From assembly GCA_023414875.1 (NCBI GenBank), contig JAEZMV010000021.1:248001-312000 (forward strand): DNA of 64,000 bases. The letters are read 5' to 3'. Of this stretch, positions 25,257-33,810 are shown piece after piece. The notes under the pieces are model-generated. The model saw only the letters and a list, made by a program, of their open reading frames with translations, was not told where the DNA came from and searched no databases. A program made the translations under genes and the position numbers. The stretch comes from Bacillota bacterium. GTDB lineage: Bacteria > Bacillota > Clostridia > Lachnospirales > Lachnospiraceae. The stretch's first letter is position 1. Every line of letters starts with the position of its first letter.

Positions 25257-25982
25257 TTATTGCACTGATTTCTCTAAATCGCCATCATTAATAAACTGAA
25301 AAATAGCAAGATGAATTCCCCAGGCCATCCTTTCCTGATATTCATCACTAGTCAGCAATGCAGCTTCTTCCTGATTAGACATATAGCCGCATTCAACTAT
25401 CACCAAGGGACATTCTGTTTTTGTTAGCATATAATAATTATTATTAGACTTAGCTTTTCGGTGATTACCATCCTTAATTGTTTTTATAAGTTGTGCCTGT
25501 ATAATCTCCGCCAGACGTCTGCCCGGATCGGACTTAGAATAATAAAATACCTGAGCACCTTTTACATACTCCTCAGTAAAACTGTTCTGATGTATACTGA
25601 TTGCCAGATCTGCCTGATTGGAATGAATAATTTCAATTCTCTTTTTTAAATCTGCATTTTTCTTATTTGAATCCGACTCCGAATAAAGACCGACATCTTC
25701 TTCCCTGGTCATTATTACTTTTATATCATTTAACTCTAATAGGCTTTTTAATTTAAGAGCTATGCTTAGGTTGATATCCTTTTCCAAGAAAGCATTCACT
25801 CCGACTTTTCCCGGATCTCTTCCACCGTGACCAGGATCAATAACGATAACAAGCTGATCCTCTTTCTCAATATTTTTTTTAAAGAAATTTCTTTTCATTA
25901 CCTTGATCGACTCATCCGAGGTTAAGATACTGGCTAATAATATTAAAACTAAGAATATCACGCTAAAATATTTCTTCTTCAT
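25257..25982 (-). CDS. cwlD: N-acetylmuramoyl-L-alanine amidase CwlD
   Basis: A 241-residue Amidase_3 zinc enzyme with an N-terminal membrane helix or signal (about 5-22). Zinc motifs are VIDPGHGGRDPG, EKDINLSIALKLK and SIHQNSFTEE, with the catalytic glutamate in VECGYMSN. CwlD removes peptides from muramic acid in spore cortex so that PdaA can form muramic lactam, the mark recognised by cortex-lytic enzymes on germination. The assignment over other Amidase_3 proteins rests on size and sporulation context. Confidence 0.88.
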   Translation of the reverse strand: MKKKYFSVIFLVLILLASILTSDESIKVMKRNFFKKNIEKEDQLVIVIDPGHGGRDPGKVGVNAFLEKDINLSIALKLKSLLELNDIKVIMTREEDVGLYSESDSNKKNADLKKRIEIIHSNQADLAISIHQNSFTEEYVKGAQVFYYSKSDPGRRLAEIIQAQLIKTIKDGNHRKAKSNNNYYMLTKTECPLVIVECGYMSNQEEAALLTSDEYQERMAWGIHLAIFQFINDGDLEKSVQ

Positions 25983-26125
25983 GTCTTACATCCATTATTT
26001 ATATTCCATACATCTTATGAAGAGCTTTCGCGTCCTATTCTAACCTTTCGATATTATCCTTTCTCTTATGATATATTTTCTAAATAGTTGCTATTCGTAT
26101 ATGCAATCTCTGTGCACACCTGGAA

Positions 26126-27835
26126 TTATTTAATGTAACGGGTTATTGTATTCCAAACATTTTCGTTTTCTAAACCAAGTTTCCATTCTGCGACACCCGC
26201 CACGTCAGCTTCCTTAATCGCCTTCATTTTTTCTTCAATTGACCGTTCTTCTTCCTGCCAGATACGATAGATTGCTCCGTCTTTCGTAAATTCTGCATAA
26301 TTACAGCCATATGAATTATCCCACTTGGCTTCCACACCATTTTCCGCTAAAAACTCTATGGTCCTTGCCATGCCCAGCGCTTCCGCAGAGACCTCTCCAT
26401 TCACTTCCTTCCATACTCTTGTATAGAAAGGAATTGCTATGATTGTTTTTTCTTTTGGAACCATGGCAAGAGTATTATTTATTGCATCCTTTACAAAGCC
26501 GATCGAAGAAACCGGCCCGGCTACCTCTGATCCTCCATGATACTCATCATAGGCCATAATAACAACATAGTCTAATATTTCACCCTGTTCTTCCCTATCA
26601 TAATATTCCGTATAAGGAGATGGAACATAATTATCAACTGACAAAACAATTCCGTTATTTCTACATTTTACAGAGAGCTCCCGTAGGAATTCGATAAAAT
26701 GTATTCCGGATTCTGAAGGTATTTTCTCAAAATCAATGTTAATTCCATTGAGCTTATATTCCAAGGCAGCTTCTATTAATGCATTGGATAGGGCATCCCT
26801 GCGTGAAGAATAAGAAAGCAGTTGACTCATATTAAGATCCGGATTCACGTTGAAATCATCTACAACCGCCCAAACCTCGAGTCCAAGATCCTCTGCTTTA
26901 GATACATACTCCTGAGTTGCTACTGAGGATAATGTACCTGTTTCATCCTTAATACTAAAAAAGGTAGGAGCTATTACTGTTAAATCCTTCGTTCTCCGAA
27001 CTAAATTCTCAAGATTATCCACAGCACTTTCATTAAATATCTGATGGAAAACCATATTAACCTTTCCGGTTCTGGTTTGCGCTGTATATTTTGGTGCTTG
27101 ATAAGAGCTTTCCAGTTTCTCATAAAAGGATTTTTTTAAATTCTTTTGTCTTACATAGCCCTTAATTCCATCTGCCGTCATTACTTTAACAAATCCCTTT
27201 TCCGGTGCTTCCTCCGTATCTACATGCATTAAACTCGTACCTGCAGGTAATTGCACCAGTATAGGGCTTTTAATACTGGGCTTATAACGAAGCTGAGTGG
27301 CCTCCGAAACCTTTGAATATAAATAATCCCCCCATATATAGTTGATTACCACACGGTTAGGCTCCTCATAATACTCAAACGTTAAGTCGGAATATTGTTT
27401 AACAAATTCCAGTGACAGATAAACCTGATTGTTTATAAATTCTACAATCGGATATTCAGAAACAACCTTTGTCTCTATCATGCTTTTCGTTACGGTATAT
27501 TCCTTACTGTCGGCTTCTATTCGTATTATTTCATCGGGTGTTGTATAGGTTAGTAAATTCTCATTGTTATCCCAATAAAAGCGGTGGTTAAATTGTTTTA
27601 CCACGGTATCATAATCTATATAAACCATGCCATTTTGCAGCATGCCTTTAGTCTCATATATTTCATCCTGAAGAATTACTAAAACCTCAGAATCCCCTAA
27701 CTTATAATACTCCGTTAACTCCATTACTTTATCACTGGGGGTAATCTTATCTATAATCATTGTTATCGCAACAATAGCAATGATAATAACAGCAGTAACC
27801 GTGCCTAGGACAGCAATTTTTGTTCTTCTTTCCAT
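26126..27835 (-). CDS. GH18-family glycoside hydrolase with SH3 domain (SleL/YaaH-like)
   Basis: A 569-residue protein: membrane anchor at about 8-30, a beta-rich region (45-165) like a copper-amine-oxidase N-terminal fold, an SH3-like domain (about 175-235, LRYKPSIKSPILVQLPAG), and a GH18 barrel from about 250 on. The catalytic motif is LNGINIDFEKI, with the glutamate present, followed by DYVVIMAYDEYHGG and IPFYTRVWKE. Similar enzymes cut cortex peptidoglycan. The start at MERRTK has GGAGG five bases upstream. A 14-base hairpin CGTGC-ATTC-GCACG lies just upstream of that site. Confidence 0.85.
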   Translation of the reverse strand: MERRTKIAVLGTVTAVIIIAIVAITMIIDKITPSDKVMELTEYYKLGDSEVLVILQDEIYETKGMLQNGMVYIDYDTVVKQFNHRFYWDNNENLLTYTTPDEIIRIEADSKEYTVTKSMIETKVVSEYPIVEFINNQVYLSLEFVKQYSDLTFEYYEEPNRVVINYIWGDYLYSKVSEATQLRYKPSIKSPILVQLPAGTSLMHVDTEEAPEKGFVKVMTADGIKGYVRQKNLKKSFYEKLESSYQAPKYTAQTRTGKVNMVFHQIFNESAVDNLENLVRRTKDLTVIAPTFFSIKDETGTLSSVATQEYVSKAEDLGLEVWAVVDDFNVNPDLNMSQLLSYSSRRDALSNALIEAALEYKLNGINIDFEKIPSESGIHFIEFLRELSVKCRNNGIVLSVDNYVPSPYTEYYDREEQGEILDYVVIMAYDEYHGGSEVAGPVSSIGFVKDAINNTLAMVPKEKTIIAIPFYTRVWKEVNGEVSAEALGMARTIEFLAENGVEAKWDNSYGCNYAEFTKDGAIYRIWQEEERSIEEKMKAIKEADVAGVAEWKLGLENENVWNTITRYIK

Positions 27836-27892
27836 AAAAACCTCCATCTGCGTGCATTCGCACGTTTCACTGTATCAAAAATATCTCCCACT

Positions 27893-27921
27893 ATTATATC
27901 ATTTATTTAATACATCGTCAT
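27893..27921 (-). promoter_or_regulatory. Possible sigma-A promoter of the GH18 gene
   Basis: On the minus strand ATGACG (27916-27921), 17 bp, TATAAT (27893-27898). The -35 is weak, with four of six consensus bases. Confidence 0.4.
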
Positions 27922-28151
27922 TACTAAATTCGACTTTTTTACTTTTATTAAAAAACCAAGGCCACCAATGCTTATGGCAGCCTCCGGTTAAACCATCCTA
28001 TTTAAAGATATCATTTACACATGGTAATGAATACTAAGCTGCAATGTTTCCGACAAAAAAGTATAGAGGGCTTTTTAAGTGCCGGTTAACATATTCATTA
28101 TCAATATTTATAGTGAGAAGCTTGAGAAATAATACAAACCTTATTCAATCA

Positions 28152-28590
28152 ACAATTAAGTATAACAGCTTAATAATATAACAGCTTAATATAAAGCTTA
28201 AGATAATAGCTTGATATGGCAGTTTAAGATAAAGCTTAATACAATAGCTGAATATAGAGCTTAAGATAAAGCTTGATACAATAGCTCAATATAGAGCTTA
28301 AGATAACAGCTTGATATAACAGCTCAATATAGAGCTTAAGATAACAGCTTGATACAATAGCTCAATATAGAGCTTAAGATAACAGCTTGATACAACAGCT
28401 CAATATAGAGCTTAAGATAACAGCTTGATACAATAGCTCAATATAGAGCTTAAGATAACAGCTTGATATAACAGCTTAATATAGAGCTTAAGATAACAGC
28501 TTGATATAACAGCTTAATGCAACAGCTCAATATAGCAGCTCAATATAGCAGCTCAATATAAAACTTAAGATAAGGCTTTATATAAGACTT
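28152..28590. repeat. AT-rich minisatellite, 38-bp unit, about 7 full copies plus degenerate flanks
   Basis: GAGCTTAAGATA recurs at 28257, 28294, 28332, 28370, 28408, 28446 and 28484, a period of 37-38 bp. Each unit is built of three shorter related modules beginning AGCTTAAG, AGCTTGATA and AGCTCAATA. The flanks (28152-28256 and 28522-28590) hold looser copies of the same modules. Stop codons occur in every frame, so it is not coding. It lies between the ParA-like gene and the GH18 gene. Confidence 0.92.
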
Positions 28591-28704
28591 TATATTGCAA
28601 CTGTTAAATACTACTTTTGTATTGCTAACCTCGGATAAGAAGGTCATTTGTGATATGTTATACTTATCCTGAGATGCAGGTTCCTCTGTTGCTTATTCCA
28701 GCTA

Positions 28705-29325
28705 TTAAAATAATGTTTCAAAAAATCGGTTTGTATTACGCGAAGGCACGGTAGGCTCCTCTATATCAGGAACCGGTCTCACCCTTCGTTTTATTTCATT
28801 ACTAACTCTTGTAATTGTTTTTTCCTTCGCTAAAGGAATGAAATACAGCCAGGAATTGCTTCCTCTTATATCTTCTGAGGCCTTTGCAAATTGTATTAGC
28901 TTTTGTAGGTCCCATTCAGACCGTCCCCCGATTACTATTTTCACTCCACATCGCAGAAATTCTTCCCTGTTCCCGGCAAAATCTATTCCAAAGTCAAGGA
29001 TGATACTTTCGTAATCTTCTCCATATATCTCTGCCACTTGGTTTCTCCCGACTTCTTTATAGCAGGTAATCTGATGAAAGGAAAAAGAGAAGGCATCTTC
29101 CCTTTTCCACTCGTAAGCTTTCTGAATGAGCAGCATATCCTGATGCCTATTACATTCCAGTAAGGCTGTTCTTCGACCCAGCTCCTCTCCGTGATAAAAG
29201 GCTAGCATAAGGGCTGTATGCGTTACTCCAACACCATGGTGAGTTCCGATTAGCCCGATCACTATTCGTCCCTTACCATGACCTTTCGTTGTTATATTAT
29301 GATATAGTATCGGTTTACGTCTCAT
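28705..29325 (-). CDS. ParA/TadZ-like protein with P-loop lacking the lysine
   Basis: A 206-residue protein resembling the ParA/MinD/CpaE fold. The P-loop region is IGLIGTHHGVGVTHTALML: the usual GKT lysine is valine and the following residue is histidine. Downstream are ALLECNRHQ, like the switch region, and YESIILDFG, like Walker B. Without the lysine, ATP hydrolysis is doubtful. The ATG overlaps the stop codon of the kinase gene (ATGA), so the two are translated together. The partner is unknown; related proteins help to place pili or secretion machines, but no tad gene is visible here. Confidence 0.65.
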   Translation of the reverse strand: MRRKPILYHNITTKGHGKGRIVIGLIGTHHGVGVTHTALMLAFYHGEELGRRTALLECNRHQDMLLIQKAYEWKREDAFSFSFHQITCYKEVGRNQVAEIYGEDYESIILDFGIDFAGNREEFLRCGVKIVIGGRSEWDLQKLIQFAKASEDIRGSNSWLYFIPLAKEKTITRVSNEIKRRVRPVPDIEEPTVPSRNTNRFFETLF

Positions 29326-30728
29326 AGCTTACCTCTTTTAAAAAGCTTAATGTTTCTCTCTTTCTTTGATGTTTTCTTGATTGGGCGAATTATTTCCCTA
29401 AAAAAATCCAGTCCGTTAGCCTGTGAAATCTTTTCAAAAGGATTAGGCTCGTAGGGCACTCGGTAGCAATTCCGATTTACCATGCTCCTCATGACCTGCT
29501 GAAACTGCCTTCCATTCATAAAATTAAACAGAAATGAAATATCTTTATATTCTGTCAGCATAGCTAGAGTTTGTTCGGCATATCTTAGCTCCCAATCCTT
29601 AGCCCCAAGTATCAGGAGTTTAATCTCCGCTTTTAAATACTCTGCTAAGTTATCATCTGTCAGACAGCCAAAATCCTGTACGATAACCTGATAATTATTA
29701 GGAATCATATGATCTCTCTGCTTATTTGCCAGCATGGGTAATCCCTGAATAAAATAAATGCCATCCTTGATCGGTACATCCTCATAGCAGCTTTTGATAG
29801 CCCGGATACATTCACTTTTATTCTTTTCCTGATATAAACACATAAACTTTTGGCGAATAAAATAATTACAGATTCGAAAGGCTAAATGTGTTACTCCAAT
29901 CCTCGGTTGTGCTCCGGCGACAGCAATTATAAGAGTCTGACTTGATTCAAGAATATATTTGTTCTTTCGTTGCAAAGCCGATAATTGTTTACTAATATCC
30001 TCGACTGTTGCATATCTTTGGGACGGATTATATTTGAGACAATGGTTGATGATATGCTTAAGCCCTATGGAGCATACTCCAATCTGATCAATATTATCAA
30101 TACCGAAGTCATCATTTTGAAAAATCAAACCTGTGGACATATAATACAGCAACATTCCGATACCATAAATATCACAGCGTTCATCTATCTTATTACTGCT
30201 ATATAGTTCCGGAGCGGCATACCCCCTGGTACCTAGATAATACTGCCCGTCCGATAATTCGTCCTGATAAATAGCACTTCCAAAATCGATCAGTTTCAAC
30301 ATCTTACCTGATAGAATAATGTTTTCAGGCTTTAGGTCTACGTATAAAACCGGCCTTTCAATGGAATGTAAATAGTGAATTAAATCACAGATTTGGAGTC
30401 CGAATTGAATTATGATATCTTCACGAAAGGCTCCTTTTGACGAAATAAAATCCTTTAGAGTATCTCCCTCAAGATATTGTTCGACAATATAGGAACCATC
30501 TTCATCTTCCTCAATATCATAAATTATAGGAATACAAGAATGTTTCAGATTTTTTAATAATAAAGCTTCTTTCCGTTGTAAATCATATAAGGGATGGTTT
30601 TTAGAAATAAATTTGATGGCGCGGTAAGAATTTAACTTGATATGTTCGGCAAGATACACCTTGGAAGTGCCGCCTCTTCCAAGTAAACCTAAGATTCGAT
30701 ATTTATGAAACCAAATTTCCTGTTGCAT
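29322..30728 (-). CDS. Serine/threonine kinase fused to ParA-like domain
   Basis: A 468-residue cytosolic protein. Residues 10-255 are a Hanks-type kinase: glycine loop LGRGGTSKVYLAEH, Lys39 in RAIKFI, catalytic YVDLKPEN with Asp131 (HRD is changed to YVD, a non-RD kinase), LIDFGSA with Asp148, and GTRGYAAPE. Residues 265-445 are a P-loop-like domain with VAGAQPRIGVTHLAF, lacking the lysine as in the next gene. No PASTA repeats or membrane helix. AAAGGAGAG before MQQEIW decides the start. A TTGCCA/TATAAT promoter lies about 50 bases upstream. Confidence 0.85.
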   Translation of the reverse strand: MQQEIWFHKYRILGLLGRGGTSKVYLAEHIKLNSYRAIKFISKNHPLYDLQRKEALLLKNLKHSCIPIIYDIEEDEDGSYIVEQYLEGDTLKDFISSKGAFREDIIIQFGLQICDLIHYLHSIERPVLYVDLKPENIILSGKMLKLIDFGSAIYQDELSDGQYYLGTRGYAAPELYSSNKIDERCDIYGIGMLLYYMSTGLIFQNDDFGIDNIDQIGVCSIGLKHIINHCLKYNPSQRYATVEDISKQLSALQRKNKYILESSQTLIIAVAGAQPRIGVTHLAFRICNYFIRQKFMCLYQEKNKSECIRAIKSCYEDVPIKDGIYFIQGLPMLANKQRDHMIPNNYQVIVQDFGCLTDDNLAEYLKAEIKLLILGAKDWELRYAEQTLAMLTEYKDISFLFNFMNGRQFQQVMRSMVNRNCYRVPYEPNPFEKISQANGLDFFREIIRPIKKTSKKERNIKLFKRGKL

Positions 30729-30776
30729 TCTCTCCTTTCCTATCAGCAATGAAAAACACAGAATCAAGTCAACTTC

Positions 30777-30805
30777 ATTATATACGGATTTTACCAGTAT
30801 GGCAA
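30777..30805 (-). promoter_or_regulatory. Sigma-A promoter of the kinase operon
   Basis: On the minus strand TTGCCA (30800-30805), 17 bp, TATAAT (30777-30782), ahead of the kinase start at 30728. Confidence 0.65.
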
Positions 30806-30929
30806 CAAAAATTTATATGTGTTATTTCACAATTTTTTTGCTGATTCTTGTAACTTTTACCATTGTCAAAACATCCTTTATCATGTAGATTCCGAGCACT
30901 TTTTCATATAAATTTCATATGCAGGTGTA

Positions 30930-30958
30930 TTGACTTTACTTGTTTTTTAAATTATACT
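30930..30958 (+). promoter_or_regulatory. Sigma-A promoter of mecA
   Basis: TTGACT (30930-30935), 17 bp, TATACT (30953-30958), with a leader of about 70 bases to the mecA start. Confidence 0.7.
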
Positions 30959-30978
30959 TTTTTTACACCAATGGGTAG

Positions 30979-31013
30979 GTTTTCGTTTACCTGACGAAAA
31001 CGGTTCCTTTTTT
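30979..31013 (+). promoter_or_regulatory. Hairpin plus T-run in the mecA leader
   Basis: GTTTTCGT-TTACCTG-ACGAAAAC is an 8-bp perfect stem, followed after GGTTCC by six T. It lies just after the predicted transcription start and before the ribosome binding site, so it could be an attenuator. Inference only. Confidence 0.35.
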
Positions 31014-31035
31014 AGCACAGAAAGGGGTGTACTTT

Positions 31036-31809
31036 ATGAAGATAGAAAAAATCAGTGATAATCAAATTAGATGTACCTTGAATAAAAGTGATTTAATAGA
31101 CCGAGAGCTAAAAATCAGTGAACTTGCTTATGGGACTGAAAAAGCTAAAGCATTGTTTCGTGATATGATTCAGCAAGCTTTCTATGAATTTGGTTTTGAA
31201 GTAGATGATATTCCTTTGATGATTGAAGCAATTCCGGTATCAACCGAATGTCTCATCTTAGTAATAACAAAGGTTGATGATCCGGATGAACTGGATACCC
31301 GTTTTTCTAAATTCTCATCCTTCAATGTTCACGAGAACACAGAAAAGAATGACTCTGAGGAAGATTCCTATGCAGATGAGATTATTAATTGCTTTGACCA
31401 ATCGGATGATGATTTAAATGAAGATGTTGAGGACAGCCCTAAGGAGGATAACCTAGAGGTGTCCGAGGCTACAGAGGAGGAGCTTCCGACGAAACCGGGT
31501 GCTCACATTGCTTCGAAATTGACTAAAATCTATTCTTTCAGGTCATTACAGGAAGTAGTTGATTTGGCTTATATTATGCTTGGAAATTATAATGGTTCCA
31601 ATACCTTATATAAGAATCCAGTGAATTCAACTTATTATTTAGTAATCAGCATCTCGGATCATACACCAGAGGAATTTAATAAAATTTGTAATATCATTTC
31701 AGAGTATGGAAAAGTAGAACGTTCCACCTATGCAAGTTCCACTTATTTCGATGAACATTACGAAGTTATTGTAAAGGATCATGCATTACAAATTCTTTCC
31801 GTGATGTAA
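31036..31809 (+). CDS. mecA: Adaptor protein MecA
   Basis: A 257-residue MecA: N-terminal domain MKIEKISDNQIRCTLNKSDL with ELAYGTEKAKALFRDMI, an acidic linker (about residues 100-150, rich in Glu and Asp), and a C-terminal domain with IYSFRSLQEVVDLAYI and STYYLVISI that binds ClpC in characterised homologues. MecA brings substrates such as ComK to ClpCP. AAAGGGG precedes ATG at MKIEKIS; three residues upstream in frame lack a suitable site. It is divergent from the kinase operon and ends at a strong terminator. Confidence 0.92.
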   Translation: MKIEKISDNQIRCTLNKSDLIDRELKISELAYGTEKAKALFRDMIQQAFYEFGFEVDDIPLMIEAIPVSTECLILVITKVDDPDELDTRFSKFSSFNVHENTEKNDSEEDSYADEIINCFDQSDDDLNEDVEDSPKEDNLEVSEATEEELPTKPGAHIASKLTKIYSFRSLQEVVDLAYIMLGNYNGSNTLYKNPVNSTYYLVISISDHTPEEFNKICNIISEYGKVERSTYASSTYFDEHYEVIVKDHALQILSVM

Positions 31810-31847
31810 CATTAAAAAACATTTTATTAAACTGATCGTTGTTAAAA

Positions 31848-31900
31848 GGGGCTGTTTCAAAGCTAATTGATTAATTAGTAGCGAAACGGCTCCATTTTTT
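31848..31900 (+). terminator. Terminator of mecA
   Basis: GGGGCTGTTTC pairs with GAAACGGCTCC, with a loop of about 24 bases, then ATTTTTTAT on the plus strand. Confidence 0.85.
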
Positions 31901-31908
31901 ATGCCTAA

Positions 31909-31946
31909 AAAGGGGCACCGCACATATTTTGAACGGCCCCCTTCTT
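31909..31946 (-). terminator. Terminator of the DUF1858 gene
   Basis: On the minus strand AAGGGG pairs with CCCCTT, with a short inner CG-rich pairing, and ends CCCCTTTTTAGG. Confidence 0.6.
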
Positions 31947-31953
31947 TATGTGA

Positions 31954-32154
31954 TTACTCACCTATTTCTGCGTTTATTCTGTCCATTAGTTCTTCCGGAT
32001 CCAATCCATGAACCATAGCTGCTTCTTCTAAGGTTTCAGCCTGTGCGGAAGGACATCCAAGGCAGTGCATACCGATATCTAATAACACCGGAATAATGCT
32101 TTGATCTAATGAAATCGCCTGCGCGATTGTCATGTCTTTGGTTATTTTAGACAT
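31954..32154 (-). CDS. DUF1858 redox-disulfide protein (hybrid-cluster-protein-associated family)
   Basis: A 66-residue protein with ITKDMTIAQAISLD and DIGMHCLGCPSAQAETLEEA. The C-x2-C of the CLGC motif is the family hallmark; it is thought to be a small redox carrier or sensor and is often found near hybrid-cluster proteins in anaerobes, though none is visible here. GGAGG precedes the start. It stands alone between mecA and a ferredoxin gene. Confidence 0.85.
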   Translation of the reverse strand: MSKITKDMTIAQAISLDQSIIPVLLDIGMHCLGCPSAQAETLEEAAMVHGLDPEELMDRINAEIGE

Positions 32155-32397
32155 AATTAATTCCTCCTTTAATAAATGTTTCTGCTTCTCTTGGAGGGTT
32201 ATCCTCCTGATAAAGTATATTATTTATTTGCTTGGTTTGGAGATAATGTACTCCATTCTTATCAAATATTGATTATCTTTTCTGCAAGCATAGCTTATTA
32301 TATTCTATGAATTTCATGCCGTCAAGACCATCGAAATTATTTATAGGATTTTAATTTTAGTATTAGGCTGACTAACGTATTATATTCCCTGTATTTT

Positions 32398-32435
32398 CCC
32401 AAGGTGAGTATTTGCAATTCGAACTACGTAATGCA
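32398..32435. repeat. Dispersed repeat A, copy 2
   Basis: It matches 13115-13152 at 35 of 38 bases. The sequence CCTGGAAACATTTCTTC at 32458-32474 is the reverse complement of sequence beside copy 1. The remainder of 32155-32550 is AT-rich and no gene is visible. Confidence 0.6.
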
Positions 32436-32550
32436 GCTAAGTAGAAATGACTCATCCCTGGAAACATTTCTTCCCCGGTCTTAACAATATCTTGAATGGC
32501 TGAACCATAATTTTACTGCCATCAGTTCTTAGGAAATATTCAAAATATAC

Positions 32551-32579
32551 TTGCAATATAGTTCCTCATATATTAAAAT
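32551..32579 (+). promoter_or_regulatory. Sigma-A promoter of the ferredoxin gene
   Basis: TTGCAA (32551-32556), 17 bp, TAAAAT (32574-32579), 35 bases ahead of the start codon. Confidence 0.6.
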
Positions 32580-32613
32580 GTAATCGATTGTTATGAAAAG
32601 GAGGTTGTTTACA

Positions 32614-32781
32614 ATGGCATATACAATAAGTGATGAATGCATTAGCTGTGGCGCTTGCGCTGGCGATTGCCCTACCGGATCAATTTCCGAAGGAGCTGGC
32701 AAATATGAAATTGATCCTAACACATGCATAGATTGTGGCGCATGTCAAGATACATGTCCTACCGGCGCAATCTCAGAGTAA
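32614..32781 (+). CDS. Clostridial 2[4Fe-4S] ferredoxin
   Basis: A 55-residue ferredoxin with two cluster motifs, CISCGACAGDCP and CIDCGACQDTCP, each C-x2-C-x2-C-x3-C. It carries electrons at low potential for anaerobic enzymes such as pyruvate:ferredoxin oxidoreductase and hydrogenase. The start at MAYTISDEC is the family N terminus and has AAAAGGAGG nine bases upstream. A monocistronic unit with its own promoter and terminator. Confidence 0.96.
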   Translation: MAYTISDECISCGACAGDCPTGSISEGAGKYEIDPNTCIDCGACQDTCPTGAISE

Positions 32782-32793
32782 TACTTACATAAA

Positions 32794-32864
32794 AAGAGGA
32801 TGCAACAAAGTAACTTTTCTCCTTCCGATGAAGGATAAACCGTTTCTTTCACATCCTTTTTTTA
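32794..32864 (+). terminator. Terminator of the ferredoxin gene
   Basis: AGAGGATG pairs with CATCCTTTT, with an inner hairpin CCTTCCGATGAAGG, then a run of seven T on the plus strand. Confidence 0.75.
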
Positions 32865-32871
32865 TTTAGTT

Positions 32872-33540
32872 TTATATGTATATTTTATTCTTTTTAAAAA
32901 ACTTGGATTTTTTTCTATTTTTATCGATTGTTGCCGCCGTCATAACTCTGCCTTTCTGGTAATCCCTTAGTGTGGCATCAAATTTTTTAAACCGTTCTTC
33001 TTCCTTTTCTTCCTGGAGTCTCATTAGGTAATTCATTTCTCTGATTACATTGTCTGCAACATTCATACTGATATCTTCAGTCAGTACACCGTTATTCTCC
33101 TTCAGGGCAGCCAAAATGATATGATTCATTATGGCTTTAAACTGTCCCATTTTTGAAGTTTCTTCTTCCTTAATTTCATGCCCCTCTTCTTCAGCAATAA
33201 GGCTTGTCCCTTCTTCCTTTTCTATTAGCTTGTCCTCATTGAAAAGTTCCATAACTTTTTCATCCTGCCCTTCTTTTTGTCCTTTTTCTGTATCAGATTC
33301 AAGTGAGTCCGGTGTGTTCAAGTTGGATAAAAGCATCTTAATCGCTTTTAACTGAAATCCCTGCTCTTTCAGATGCCTCACCTTTTTAAGCAGCTCAATA
33401 TCCGATTCCTTATAATAACGTTGTTCCATTTCATTACGGGAAATCGGTAGAGCAAGCTCTTTTTGCCAGTATCTGAGAACATGAGCCTCTACATCAACTC
33501 GTTTCGCAGCTTCTGAAATCATATACCTAACTTCTTCCAC
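32872..33540 (-). CDS. MerR-family transcription regulator
   Basis: A 222-residue protein. Residues 6-75 form a MerR winged helix (MISEAAKRVDVEAHVLRYWQ, YYKESDIELLKKVRHLKEQG). Residues 80-140 are acidic and low in complexity; residues 150-222 include a coiled coil and a basic end. No cysteine effector site is visible, so it is closer to the RacA-like or HTH_17 group than to metal sensors. Start codon GTG with GGGAGG eight bases upstream. It faces the ferredoxin gene tail to tail. Confidence 0.82.
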   Translation of the reverse strand: MEEVRYMISEAAKRVDVEAHVLRYWQKELALPISRNEMEQRYYKESDIELLKKVRHLKEQGFQLKAIKMLLSNLNTPDSLESDTEKGQKEGQDEKVMELFNEDKLIEKEEGTSLIAEEEGHEIKEEETSKMGQFKAIMNHIILAALKENNGVLTEDISMNVADNVIREMNYLMRLQEEKEEERFKKFDATLRDYQKGRVMTAATIDKNRKKSKFFKKNKIYI

Positions 33541-33650
33541 TCGTTTGCCCTCCCTATATAATGTAATTATTTTCCACTTTTTACATTATAACATAGCAAA
33601 CTTCATTTGCAATATGGTTTCCACATATTCCCATATAACTTGTCGACATA

Positions 33651-33685
33651 AAAAGGGGAAACCTCAAAGAAGTTTCCCCTTTTCT
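33651..33685 (-). terminator. Terminator of dnaB
   Basis: AAAAGGGGAAAC and GTTTCCCCTTTT form a 12-bp stem with a 9-base loop and a T-run on either strand. It lies downstream of dnaB and upstream of the merR gene. Confidence 0.8.
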
Positions 33686-33810
33686 ACACAATCCATAATA
33701 TTACGTATCGTTATAGACCGTATTACAACTAATTTTGGTTCTTATTACAAACATAGATAATGCTACCGTTATGGATAAATGGCAACTCTATGTAATATAT
33801 TATACTTGCT

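Noticed and set aside
28152..28590. Possible CRISPR array
   Set aside because: The 38-bp units are head to tail without unique spacers and no cas gene is near.
32529..32729. Minus-strand 66-codon frame
   Set aside because: Antisense to the ferredoxin gene, whose eight cluster cysteines are unmistakable.
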